Shown piece by piece: positions 1-7,068 of a stretch of 12,469 bases of DNA. The notes beneath the pieces were generated by a model. It worked only from the letters and a program-made list of their open reading frames with translations. It was not told where the DNA came from and did not search any database. Numbering within the stretch: the first letter of the stretch is position 1; every line of letters begins with the position of its first letter. Both the position numbers and the translations under genes were made by a program. The stretch is from NCBI GenBank assembly GCA_002391385.1, contig DGEY01000101.1:9246-21714 (forward strand), read 5' to 3'. The DNA comes from Firmicutes bacterium UBA3914 (GTDB taxonomy: Bacteria; Bacillota; Limnochordia; Darwinibacteriales; Darwinibacteriaceae).

Positions 1-699
1 GGCCACCACCAGGGGAAAGAGCATGTACATGAGCACATGACCTTCCGGCGCCTCAAGACCCGCCCGAAAGATAGGCCACCAATCGGGCATGGCCACAGTC
101 TGCCACTCCACACCAGAGCCGGCCACCGCCAGCCCCACCAGGGCGATGGTGGGCATAGGCCAGAACTTGCGCAGGGCGAACCCGCCCACCACCTTACCGC
201 TCTTGTGCTTGAAGAACATGGGCGAGGGCCCATGATGCCCGTCCACGAAGATAAGGGCCGCTTCCACCAGGTGCAAAATAGCCACCAGCGCCATGAGGGT
301 GGGGATGTGCACCTGGGGATAGCCTGTGAGCAGATGGGCGATACTCACCACGCTGCCGGCGTAGGCAAAGCACAGGAAGCGGGGATGGAAGAGCATGAGC
401 AAAAGCGCGGCCAGCCATAGATAGGCAGCCCCGGCGTTGCTCAGGGAAACCCCCAGGGCAATGAAGAGCACTGTGGCAAGTAAACCGCCGCCCAAACCGT
501 AAATGGCCGCGGCTGCAGTCTCCCGCAAGGGATCAATTCTCTTCAGCCCGAAGAACCCCTGTTCGTAGTCGCGGATTTTTGCGTACTGGCGGTAGACAAT
601 GCTGAACACCAAGACCAAAATGAGGATGTAGCGCAGGTCGCTAAACATGAGGGCAAAAGTCTGCCAGGTGATGACCGCCAGGTCCCAGATCTGCTTCAT
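1..699 (-). CDS. MinJ-like polytopic membrane protein (partial, C-terminus outside window)
   Basis: An open frame of 233 codons starts at an ATG (699-697) and runs off the left edge without a stop, so only the N-terminal membrane part is visible. The start is set by a strong AGGAGGAG ribosome binding site about 7 nt upstream. The product is very hydrophobic: likely membrane segments lie near residues 21-36, 62-85, 93-110, 134-152, 182-195 and 220-233, with a charged loop around 153-180. Lying directly downstream of a CtpB-type S41 protease matches the place of MinJ, the PDZ-containing division-site protein of Bacillus, and of related 'PDZ domain membrane proteins' in Clostridia. In that family the PDZ domain is C-terminal and would fall outside this window, so it cannot be confirmed. 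The family call rests on neighbourhood plus topology rather than on a diagnostic motif. Confidence 0.6.
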   Translation of the reverse strand, partial: MKQIWDLAVITWQTFALMFSDLRYILILVLVFSIVYRQYAKIRDYEQGFFGLKRIDPLRETAAAAIYGLGGGLLATVLFIALGVSLSNAGAAYLWLAALLLMLFHPRFLCFAYAGSVVSIAHLLTGYPQVHIPTLMALVAILHLVEAALIFVDGHHGPSPMFFKHKSGKVVGGFALRKFWPMPTIALVGLAVAGSGVEWQTVAMPDWWPIFRAGLEAPEGHVLMYMLFPLVVA

Positions 700-734
700 C
701 TAAATCTCCTCCTGAACTCCAGCCGGGAAAGGAA

Positions 735-758
735 CACCCCGGAGAAGTTTCCGGGGTG
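735..758 (-). terminator. Perfect 9-bp hairpin between ctpA and the minJ-like gene
   Basis: Arms 735-743 (CACCCCGGA) and 750-758 (TCCGGGGTG) are perfectly complementary around a 6-nt loop. The hairpin begins 8 nt after the ctpA stop codon. On the minus strand it is followed by TTCCTTTCCC, which is pyrimidine-rich but not a true U-tract. It is therefore more likely a weak or partial terminator, or an mRNA-stabilising or processing hairpin within an operon, than a full stop. Confidence 0.5.
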
Positions 759-765
759 CGTCCAT

Positions 766-1971
766 CTACAGCTGTGAGCGTAAGACCTCCAGACCCTTCT
801 CCAGCTGTGGATCGTATTCCGCCTCGCCGTCGTAGATGGCCTGCTCCTCTTCCAAGGTCACCTCCACCACAATATCCGGCTCGATGCCCACACCGTGGAT
901 GTCATGCCCACCTGAGGTGAGGTAGCCCTGCTCCGTAACGCTGAGGGCGCTGCCGTCCCTGAGGGGATAGAGGGACTGAACCAATCCTTTGCCGAAGGTG
1001 GTGGTGCCCACCAATACAGCCAGGCCGTTATCCCGTAGGGCGCCCGACACGATTTCCGAAGCGCTGGCACTGGCTTCGTTGATCAAGACCACCATGGGCA
1101 TGGGCTCCCTGGTGCCTTCCCGCCGGCCCATGTAGGGCAGGCGCAGGCCGTCTTTGTCCTCTAAGTAGAGTAGGGGAGCATTTCCCACAAACTCATCGGC
1201 CACCTGCAGGGCAGAACCCAGCGTGCCGCCGGGGTTGAAACGCAGGTCGATGATGAGCGCCCTCTGTCCCTGGGCATCCAGTTCCGCCAGGGCCTCAACC
1301 AGCTCGTCATAGGTGCGCTCGGAGAAGTTGGTGATCTGAATATAACCGATGCCGTACTCCTCATCGATGATATAGTACTCAGGCACAGATATTACATTTA
1401 TGAGTTCCCGTACAATATGCACCTGGAAGATCTCGTCATCACGCTGGATGGTGAGGTTCACCTCGGTGTCGGCCGGTCCCCGCATCAGGCTCACCGCCTC
1501 GTCCAGGGTCATGTAAGTGGTGTCCCGGCCGTCGATGGCCACGATCTTGTCCCCCCGCCGCAGTCCGGCCCGCTCGCCAGGGGTTCCCTTCATGGGTGAA
1601 ATAACTGTCACCCGGTCATCCACAATGCCCACGGACAAACCGATCCCGCCGTATATCCCCGTGGTTACGTTCATCATGTTTTCATAGGACGAGGCATCCA
1701 TATGCCGGGTGTAGGGATCATCCAGAGCATGGCGCAGCATGCCGTTGATAGTCCCCGTAGCCACGTAACCCTTAAACAGGTCAAAGGTGCTCACCGGCTG
1801 GAAATAATGCCTGGTCTTCACCAGAGCAATCACTTCTAAAACGGTGCTGAGGCTTTCCGTTCTTGCCTCCGGCACCCCCACCTGGGAACTGGCCCGGTGA
1901 GGCCCGTAAAAGAGGGTCACGGAAAGCAGGACAGCAATGGTTATCAGGGTGAGGGCTGTTTTCCGGCTCAC
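766..1971 (-). CDS. ctpA: S41-family carboxy-terminal processing protease (CtpA/CtpB type)
   Basis: This is a 401-residue serine protease acting on the outer side of the cytoplasmic membrane. Residues 5-22 form an uncleaved signal-anchor or signal peptide. A PDZ domain follows at about 105-185 (YGGIGLSVG, then GERAGLRRGDKIVAIDG), and then the S41 catalytic core. The family motif SASASEI occupies 301-307 and FGKG 326-329. Spacing identifies S303, K328 and Q332, the same 25- and 4-residue intervals as the Ser-Lys-Gln triad of Bacillus CtpB (S309/K334/Q338, from memory), so the enzyme should be active. There is no C-terminal peptidoglycan-binding domain, making it shorter than Bacillus CtpB. The start is a GTG at 1971 with a modest GGTGG binding site 4 nt away. 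It has its own promoter at 2051-2079 and precedes a MinJ-like gene. In this family PDZ regulates access of protein C-termini to the active site. The physiological substrate is unknown. Confidence 0.93.
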   Translation of the reverse strand: MSRKTALTLITIAVLLSVTLFYGPHRASSQVGVPEARTESLSTVLEVIALVKTRHYFQPVSTFDLFKGYVATGTINGMLRHALDDPYTRHMDASSYENMMNVTTGIYGGIGLSVGIVDDRVTVISPMKGTPGERAGLRRGDKIVAIDGRDTTYMTLDEAVSLMRGPADTEVNLTIQRDDEIFQVHIVRELINVISVPEYYIIDEEYGIGYIQITNFSERTYDELVEALAELDAQGQRALIIDLRFNPGGTLGSALQVADEFVGNAPLLYLEDKDGLRLPYMGRREGTREPMPMVVLINEASASASEIVSGALRDNGLAVLVGTTTFGKGLVQSLYPLRDGSALSVTEQGYLTSGGHDIHGVGIEPDIVVEVTLEEEQAIYDGEAEYDPQLEKGLEVLRSQL

Positions 1972-2050
1972 TCTACCACCAGCTTTCTAAATCTATGCAA
2001 ACTATATTCCCCCGATTTTGCCGCTAGACTTTGCTCCGCGGATTCATCAT

Positions 2051-2079
2051 ATCATATCAAATACTAACGGGCTTGGCAA
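2051..2079 (-). promoter_or_regulatory. Sigma-A-type promoter for ctpA
   Basis: On the minus strand TTGCCA (2079-2074) and TATGAT (2056-2051) are separated by exactly 17 nt, close to the vegetative consensus. It lies in the 114-bp gap between the yitT-family gene and ctpA, in an AT-rich island of otherwise GC-rich DNA. Transcription would start near 2044, giving a leader of about 70 nt. A second TATGAT overlaps the first but is badly spaced. Confidence 0.65.
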
Positions 2080-2085
2080 GGCAGC

Positions 2086-2943
2086 TCACGGCCGCTCAGC
2101 CGCTTCCGGCAGGCGCCTGAACCCTTCTCCCAACACCTCGTGCACGTCGTGGATAATTACAAAAGCTTTGGGGTCCAAGGATGCGACGATCCTCTTGATG
2201 GCAGCAATTTCCATCCTGGAAACGATGACCAAAAGGACATCCTTCCCGTGCCGGGTGTACATGCCCTGCCCCTCCAGGCTGGTGACACCCCGCTCCAGCT
2301 GCTCCATGATGGCCTGGCCAATGGGCTCGGGATGATCCGAGATGATCAGGCAGGCCTTGGCGTAGCTCTGCCCCTCCTGCACCAGGTCAATGGCCTTGGT
2401 GCTGATGAACACGGCAATCAGGGCGTACATGGCCAGCTCCAAACCGAACACCGCGCCAGCCAGGACGATCACCGCGCCGTCCACCAGAAGGAGGGCCTGC
2501 CCCACACTGGTGGGGAAGAACCGGGCCAGGAGCTGCGCAGCCATATCCGTACCCCCGGTGGAACCGCCGCTGCGGAAGGCGATGCCCAGACCAATACCGG
2601 AAAGCACCCCGCCGTAGATGGCCGCCAGGAGCAGATCCTCGGTAATGGGCGCTGCCCAGCGGTTGAATAGGTCCACAAACAATGACAGGGCCACGGTGCC
2701 AAACAGCGTGCGCGCCCCGAAGATGGAGCCCAGCACCCGCCAGCTCAAGATAAAGAGGGGCAGGTTCAAAAGCAGCATGATCACGCCCGCCGGGAAACCG
2801 GTCAGGTGGTAGATGACCGTGGCCAAGCCGCTCACCCCTCCCGCGGCAATCTTGGCCGGAATCAAAAAGAAACTGACCCCCAGGGCGGTAATGGCCACCC
2901 CCACCAGCACTCCGCCATAGCCCAGCACAATCCTGCGCGCCAT
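2086..2943 (-). CDS. YitT-family (UPF0750) membrane protein with C-terminal DUF2179 domain
   Basis: This 285-residue protein has the standard two-part YitT architecture. Roughly residues 7-187 hold the hydrophobic segments (about 8-28, 36-50, 52-69, 80-92, 104-122, 150-166, 168-185), including the family signature GGSTGGTD at 126-133. Residues about 195-275 form the soluble DUF2179 domain (GVTSLEGQGMYT, then a beta-rich stretch ending FVIIHDVHEVLGEGF). The start is an ATG with GGGAGG upstream, only 4 nt after the stop of the tagA-type gene, so the two are probably co-transcribed. A related Bacillus gene, yvjA, is remembered to lie in the comparable place between prfB and ctpB, which suggests conserved synteny. 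The biochemical role of the family is not settled; transport has been proposed for some members. Confidence 0.88.
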   Translation of the reverse strand: MARRIVLGYGGVLVGVAITALGVSFFLIPAKIAAGGVSGLATVIYHLTGFPAGVIMLLLNLPLFILSWRVLGSIFGARTLFGTVALSLFVDLFNRWAAPITEDLLLAAIYGGVLSGIGLGIAFRSGGSTGGTDMAAQLLARFFPTSVGQALLLVDGAVIVLAGAVFGLELAMYALIAVFISTKAIDLVQEGQSYAKACLIISDHPEPIGQAIMEQLERGVTSLEGQGMYTRHGKDVLLVIVSRMEIAAIKRIVASLDPKAFVIIHDVHEVLGEGFRRLPEAAERP

Positions 2944-2947
2944 TCCC

Positions 2948-3682
2948 CTACCTCCCCTTTGTTAGTCGCTCCTGCCAGACAGCCAGCACAAACAAGGGTA
3001 AAACCGCCATGCGCTTGATCCGCCAGGGCTGCTTCACCAGGCGGTAGAGCCACTCCAAATTCAACTTCCGCAGCCAGGCCGGGGCCCTTTGATCCACTCC
3101 GGCCCAGACATTGAAGCTGCCCCCCACCCCCACAGCCACCGGTATCTTCAGCTGGCCCAAGTGGGCCGCGAGCCATTTTTCCTGACGGGGCACACCCAGG
3201 GCAGCCAGGAGGATATGGGGGCGCAGTTCCTTCAGGCTGGCCAGGACCTCCTCTTCCTCTGGGCCCTGAAAGAAGCCGTGCTGCGTCCCAACGATGCGCA
3301 GTTCCGGCCAGCGGGCCGTAAGGGCCGCCGCGGCCTGCTCCGCCACCCCGGGCTGGGCGCCCAGGAGAAAGACGCCCCAGCCCCGCTGGGCAGCCCTGGC
3401 CAGCAGGGCCTCGGCCAGCTCAATGCCGGGTATGCGTTCAGGCACCTCCTGCCCCAAAACGCCGCCGGCCCAAACCACACCGATGCCATCCGCCACCACT
3501 AGATCCGCCCGCTGAAGGATCTCGGCGAGCAGGGGATCGCGCCGTGCCAACATCACCATCTCCGGATTGGCGGTGACCACCAGGTGCGGTTTACCAGAAG
3601 GGATGAACTCTTCCAACCGGTGGAGGGCTTGGCCCATGGACACGGGATCAAAGCCCACCCCCAGGATCATCTTCCTGCCCAC
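2948..3682 (-). CDS. tagA: TagA/WecG/CpsF-family N-acetylmannosaminyltransferase
   Basis: This 244-residue GT26-family glycosyltransferase would add N-acetylmannosamine (or a similar sugar) from a UDP donor to undecaprenyl-diphosphate-linked GlcNAc on the cytoplasmic membrane face, an early step in wall teichoic acid or secondary wall polysaccharide synthesis. Visible family landmarks are TANPEMV at 37-43 (T37 and N39 at the active site), the DGIGVVW segment with candidate catalytic base D65, FLLGAQPG at 105-112, the ALGVPRQEKW block at 161-170, and GVGGSFNVWAG at 185-195. The C-terminal basic region WLRKLNLEWLYRLVKQPWRIKR resembles the membrane-targeting tail of TagA. The GTG start at 3682 is chosen because GAGGTGA lies 4-5 nt upstream, overlapping the csaB stop; an ATG four codons later is the alternative. 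It sits 4 nt after csaB and 4 nt before the yitT-family gene. The acceptor and sugar are inferred from the family; only the fold family is certain. Confidence 0.9.
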   Translation of the reverse strand: MGRKMILGVGFDPVSMGQALHRLEEFIPSGKPHLVVTANPEMVMLARRDPLLAEILQRADLVVADGIGVVWAGGVLGQEVPERIPGIELAEALLARAAQRGWGVFLLGAQPGVAEQAAAALTARWPELRIVGTQHGFFQGPEEEEVLASLKELRPHILLAALGVPRQEKWLAAHLGQLKIPVAVGVGGSFNVWAGVDQRAPAWLRKLNLEWLYRLVKQPWRIKRMAVLPLFVLAVWQERLTKGR

Positions 3683-3686
3683 ATTC

Positions 3687-4715
3687 TCACCTCAAAACCT
3701 GGGCTAAAAGTCTGCGGTTGTGCTCCGCCCGCCTGCGCAGCTCCCCTAAGGCCAGGCGGCATTCTGCGCGGCGTTCCTCGTACTCCGCGAGCACCAGATC
3801 CACAAGCTCCGGCAGCTGCCGCAAACCGCCCACCTCCACATGGGGCACCCGCAGCTGGGCGCAGATGGCTGCCACCTTGGGATCGTAGTTGATGCCCAGG
3901 GGCAGGCAGCCGTTGAGGGCGCTGAAAATCACCCCGTGGAGGCGCATGGCAATGCAGAGCTGCGCCCCCTGGAAAACGGCGTCCACCTCTTGGAGCTCCA
4001 CCTGGGCACGCAGCTGGAGCCCAGGCAGCCTGGACTGAAGAAGGGCCCCCAGTTCTGCATCCCCCGGCCCCAGGGGCACAAACTCCACCCTGTACCCTTC
4101 CCCCAGCCAGCGCCCTAGGATCTCCACCCAGAGCTCCTGTTCTTGGGCCCAGGCCGGGTAGGGCCGCAGATTCAGCAGAAGTTTTCCCGTGCCACCGCCG
4201 CTTGCTGCAGGCTCCCGGGCAAACACCGGATCCGCGGCCAGGACGATCCTTTCCCGGGGGACGCCCAGTTCCGCTAAGAACGCTAAACTCTCCCCATCCC
4301 GCACCGAGCAGGCCGCGGCCCGCCGATAGGCCCGGGCGGTCCAGGCTCTGAAGAAGCCGCTGCCTATGGGCCCCAAACCCTGGGCGTACATGACCACAGG
4401 CACCCGGAGCAGTAGGGCCAGCTCCACCAGGGAGAGGTAATAGGGGATGCTGCGTCTGCTGGTCACATCCTGCAGCAGAGAACCCCCTCCGCTGATCAGG
4501 CAGCGGGCAGAAGACAAAGCCCGCCAGATCCCCGGGAGATCGAAACGCCCCAGGGCGGTCACCCCGTGCAGGGCCGCGGTTTTGGCGGGGTTTCCCGAAG
4601 GAACCGCGATCTCCCGCCGGCTGACGCCCAGGGCGGCCAGGTCCTGGCAGAGCGCGGCCAGGATGGCCTCGTCGCCCAGGTTATCGAACCCGTAGTACCC
4701 CGAAACCAGAATCAC
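3687..4715 (-). CDS. csaB: Polysaccharide pyruvyltransferase CsaB
   Basis: CsaB adds ketal-linked pyruvate to secondary cell-wall polysaccharide, creating the ligand for SLH domains of S-layer and other surface proteins. Counting from the GTG at 4715 the protein has 342 residues, usual for the family. Motifs: SGYYGFDNLGDEAIL at 5-19 (family N-terminal signature), ISGGGSLLQD at 74-83, VMYAQGLGPI at 108-117, SVRD at 137-140, and AMRLHGVIFSALNG at 256-269 followed by INYDPKV at 275-281. A longer reading from TTG 4769 would add 18 residues that do not match the family, so GTG 4715 is preferred; AAGGGG lies upstream. The start lies 35 nt inside the end of the DUF5693 gene, and the stop is 4 nt before the tagA-type gene, implying translational coupling on both sides. 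Confidence 0.92.
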   Translation of the reverse strand: MILVSGYYGFDNLGDEAILAALCQDLAALGVSRREIAVPSGNPAKTAALHGVTALGRFDLPGIWRALSSARCLISGGGSLLQDVTSRRSIPYYLSLVELALLLRVPVVMYAQGLGPIGSGFFRAWTARAYRRAAACSVRDGESLAFLAELGVPRERIVLAADPVFAREPAASGGGTGKLLLNLRPYPAWAQEQELWVEILGRWLGEGYRVEFVPLGPGDAELGALLQSRLPGLQLRAQVELQEVDAVFQGAQLCIAMRLHGVIFSALNGCLPLGINYDPKVAAICAQLRVPHVEVGGLRQLPELVDLVLAEYEERRAECRLALGELRRRAEHNRRLLAQVLR

Positions 4716-6321
4716 GGCGCAGCCACCCCTTCCCCCAGTGGTAGAGACGCCAGAGCAGCCAGCCCACAAGCAGGCCGAAGATCCACCCGTACAGGGTGCG
4801 CAAGAGGCTCACACCTAAGAAGGTATGCGTATGGGTAAAGGTGTTGACCAAGGAGAGCTGCCCGATCACTGCCAGGGGCAGCAGCCATGACCGCTGGGAA
4901 CCGGGGGCACGCAGGGCCAGATAGAGGGCGGGATGGCCCAAAAACAGCTCCTTGGTACGGGGCCTCACCCGCAGCAGGTTTTCCAGGGCTTCCCGGGCCC
5001 GTACCTCCACTTCCAGCACCGGCAGGCCGAAGTTGCCGGTGCGCAGTACATAGACTATCCCCAAAAGGCCCACGAACCCCGCGGCCACCAGCCAGCGCAC
5101 CGGGACTTCCCGGCGCAGGAACTCCCCCACGGGACGCACCACCGTAAAAGCCACCAGGGCGATGGGCAGCACATGCATGAGCTTCACGCCCCGGAACTCC
5201 TCCATCTTCACCAAAAACTCCGTCCCGCTCAAGGTGCCCACCACGAATAAAGCGCCCAAGAGGGAAACCATAAGCACGCTGTGGGCCCGGGCCAGATGCC
5301 CCTTCCCCCACTGGCACTCCAGGGCCAGGCAGGGAAAGACAACCGCAGCAACCAGGGCTAAGCCCTGCTTGGCCAGGAGGGGCTCGCGGAACAGCAGCAC
5401 CAAGCTGGCCAGGTAAGCCAAGACTCCGCCGCCCAAAACCAAGCCCCTCAGACCGGGCAGGAGGAGTTGACCGTAGAGCACAGCGCCGGCCCAGATTCCC
5501 GCCGCAGCCAGCGCCGTCAAGAGCAGAGACGGCCGCCAAGCGGCAAAGGGCTGGGCAGTACCCAGTTCAAACCCCGCGGCCTGGAGGCGCTGGCCCAGGG
5601 CCGCAAGGAGCTGGAGCGAACGCTGCCAGCCTCCATCCTCTTCCATAAAGGGGCGCACATACAGCACCCGGATATTTCTCTCCCGCACGGCCCTCACATA
5701 GCGATTGAGGATGCGCTCGTCGGAGAGCACCCGCATCTCCCGGGCGCTGATGCCGTGCAGCCGCACCACCCGGTCCGGCTCAGCTTCCACACGGGGCACG
5801 GCGAATTCCACTAAGGCCAAGACCGCTTCTGAGCCCTGCAGCTCGTCCAGGTCCATGGTGCCCTGCCCGCTGAGGATCAGAAGCTCCGGCTGGGCATCCC
5901 GCCACAGGGGCTCCACTTCCCACGGAACCGTATTCAGCTTGGGGGAGGCTTTGAGACCCGCGTCCCGCACCAGCTGGAACTGCTGGGCGTCAAAGGCCAG
6001 GGGCAGGGTCAAAAAGGGCCCCAGCTCCACCAGATCCTGGGGAAGCTCCCCCAAGACCTCCGGCGGTACCTCTCCGCCGGCCAGCATGCGCTCGCCCAGG
6101 CTTTCCGGCTGGACGGCAATGGTTTCCACGCCAGCCGCTTTCAGGTCGGCGAACAGCTGGTCCAGGGGCACCCCCGACTCGGCACTGAGCTGCTGGAGGC
6201 CGTAAAGATCATAGACGAGTTCCACGGTGCGGTTGGGCCATTCCACCAGCCAGCGCTGGGCTGCGGTGCCCAGGGCCGCCAGGGCCGCCACCAGGATGAT
6301 GATCCACAAAACCTTTTTCAT
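4681..6321 (-). CDS. DUF5693 family multi-pass membrane protein
   Basis: This 546-residue protein has no established function. Residues 4-24 form a membrane anchor; about 28-255 form a soluble domain, predicted outside, whose alternating strands and helices (VELVYDLYGLQQL, GVETIAVQPESL, VVRLHGIS, NIRVLYVRPF) suggest an alpha/beta barrel-like fold. About eight hydrophobic segments follow (near 262-285, 290-311, 317-334, 345-366, 380-396, 407-425, 477-494, 498-527), with a conserved-looking RVRPRTKELFLGHP loop at 451-464. The ATG overlaps the TGA of the DUF2993 gene in ATGA, with GGAGG 6 nt upstream, and the 3' end overlaps csaB by 35 nt. Proteins of this family are commonly encoded next to csaB in Clostridia (from memory), so a role in assembly or modification of the pyruvylated wall polysaccharide is plausible but inferred. 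Confidence 0.85.
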   Translation of the reverse strand: MKKVLWIIILVAALAALGTAAQRWLVEWPNRTVELVYDLYGLQQLSAESGVPLDQLFADLKAAGVETIAVQPESLGERMLAGGEVPPEVLGELPQDLVELGPFLTLPLAFDAQQFQLVRDAGLKASPKLNTVPWEVEPLWRDAQPELLILSGQGTMDLDELQGSEAVLALVEFAVPRVEAEPDRVVRLHGISAREMRVLSDERILNRYVRAVRERNIRVLYVRPFMEEDGGWQRSLQLLAALGQRLQAAGFELGTAQPFAAWRPSLLLTALAAAGIWAGAVLYGQLLLPGLRGLVLGGGVLAYLASLVLLFREPLLAKQGLALVAAVVFPCLALECQWGKGHLARAHSVLMVSLLGALFVVGTLSGTEFLVKMEEFRGVKLMHVLPIALVAFTVVRPVGEFLRREVPVRWLVAAGFVGLLGIVYVLRTGNFGLPVLEVEVRAREALENLLRVRPRTKELFLGHPALYLALRAPGSQRSWLLPLAVIGQLSLVNTFTHTHTFLGVSLLRTLYGWIFGLLVGWLLWRLYHWGKGWLRRDSGFGVLRVR

Positions 6322-7016
6322 TGCTGTCCTCCGATTTGGATCTTGATCTCATGGTCCAAAAGCTCCACGGCCCGCACTTCCACAGGCAGGGGGAACTCCC
6401 CCAGATCCAGCGTGAAGCCAAAGCTGCCCGCGAGCACCTCCAAGAGCTGCGGGGGAAGGCTGGCCTCCTGCACGGCCACCTCTTTCACCTCGAACCCCAG
6501 GACCGAGCCGCTTTCCACCAGCACGTCGCCGAGGACGCGGATGCTCAAGTCCATGTTCCACAGGCCCACCGTTCCCACCACCGCCAGGCCTTCCGGGAGA
6601 ACTTCCAGCCACAGGCGGCGGGAGGGATCCACTTCCCGCCAGAACATCTCGTTGAGGGCATCCTCAGTGATCGTAAGCGAACCTGTCAGCTTGGAAATGC
6701 GGGTGATCACCAGTTCCCGCTGGCGGAACAGGGTCCAGGGCTGGAAGAGGATCTCCTCACCCTCCACAGCCACCTGGGCGACGGCCACTCCTTCCAGGGA
6801 AGCATCCCTGGCAGCCAAGGTCAGGCTGGGGATGCGCCCCAAAAGCAGCTCCCAGCCCCAGGGGGCCTTGATTTCAAGCTCCAGCGCCTCAGTGTGCAGG
6901 CCCGCCGCCAGCTCCGCCTCCAGCTCCCTGGTCACGCTGGGCACAAGGAACAGTTTGGGCAGGAAGAGCAAAACCAGGACAATGAACAAAGGGACAACCG
7001 CCCATGCACGCTTCAT
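6318..7016 (-). CDS. DUF2993 / LmeA-like phospholipid-binding protein
   Basis: This 232-residue protein has one N-terminal membrane anchor or signal peptide (residues 5-25), then a beta-rich soluble part predicted to face the outside. The pattern of amphipathic strands (ALELEIKAPWGWELLLGRIPSLTLAARDASLEGV at about 44-77, ISKLTGSLTITEDALNEMF at 107-125, LPPQLLEVLAGSFGFTLDLGEFPLPVEV near 187-214) fits the DUF2993 family, whose mycobacterial member LmeA binds phospholipid and takes part in lipomannan elongation. The ATG at 7016 has AAGGAG 8 nt upstream, immediately after the prfB terminator hairpin. Its stop overlaps the start of the DUF5693 gene by 4 nt. The neighbourhood with csaB and tagA suggests an envelope-assembly role; the actual ligand is unknown. 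Confidence 0.8.
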   Translation of the reverse strand: MKRAWAVVPLFIVLVLLFLPKLFLVPSVTRELEAELAAGLHTEALELEIKAPWGWELLLGRIPSLTLAARDASLEGVAVAQVAVEGEEILFQPWTLFRQRELVITRISKLTGSLTITEDALNEMFWREVDPSRRLWLEVLPEGLAVVGTVGLWNMDLSIRVLGDVLVESGSVLGFEVKEVAVQEASLPPQLLEVLAGSFGFTLDLGEFPLPVEVRAVELLDHEIKIQIGGQQ

Positions 7017-7030
7017 ACACTCCGCTCCTT

Positions 7031-7065
7031 AAAAAGGCCTTTTTCTCCTCTGCGAAAAAGGCCTT
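7031..7065 (-). terminator. Hairpin terminator or attenuator after prfB
   Basis: Arms 7034-7044 (AAGGCCTTTTT) and 7055-7065 (AAAAAGGCCTT) form an 11-bp perfect stem with a 10-nt loop, starting 3 nt after the prfB stop. On the minus strand the stem is followed by three T residues (six counting those ending the stem), so it looks like a modest rho-independent terminator. The AAGGAG binding site of the next gene follows directly, so some read-through into the envelope genes is likely. On the plus strand there is no U-tract after the stem. Confidence 0.65.
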
Positions 7066-7068
7066 CGC

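Noticed and set aside
4716..4769. 18-residue N-terminal extension of csaB from TTG 4769
   Set aside because: The extension does not resemble CsaB N-termini, which begin at the ILVSGYYGFDNLGDEA segment; GTG 4715 fits better.
4712..5539. 275-codon minus-strand frame inside the DUF5693 gene
   Set aside because: Gly/Pro/Ala/Arg-rich off-frame translation without domain features; the DUF5693 frame has clear membrane segments and coupled start and stop sites.
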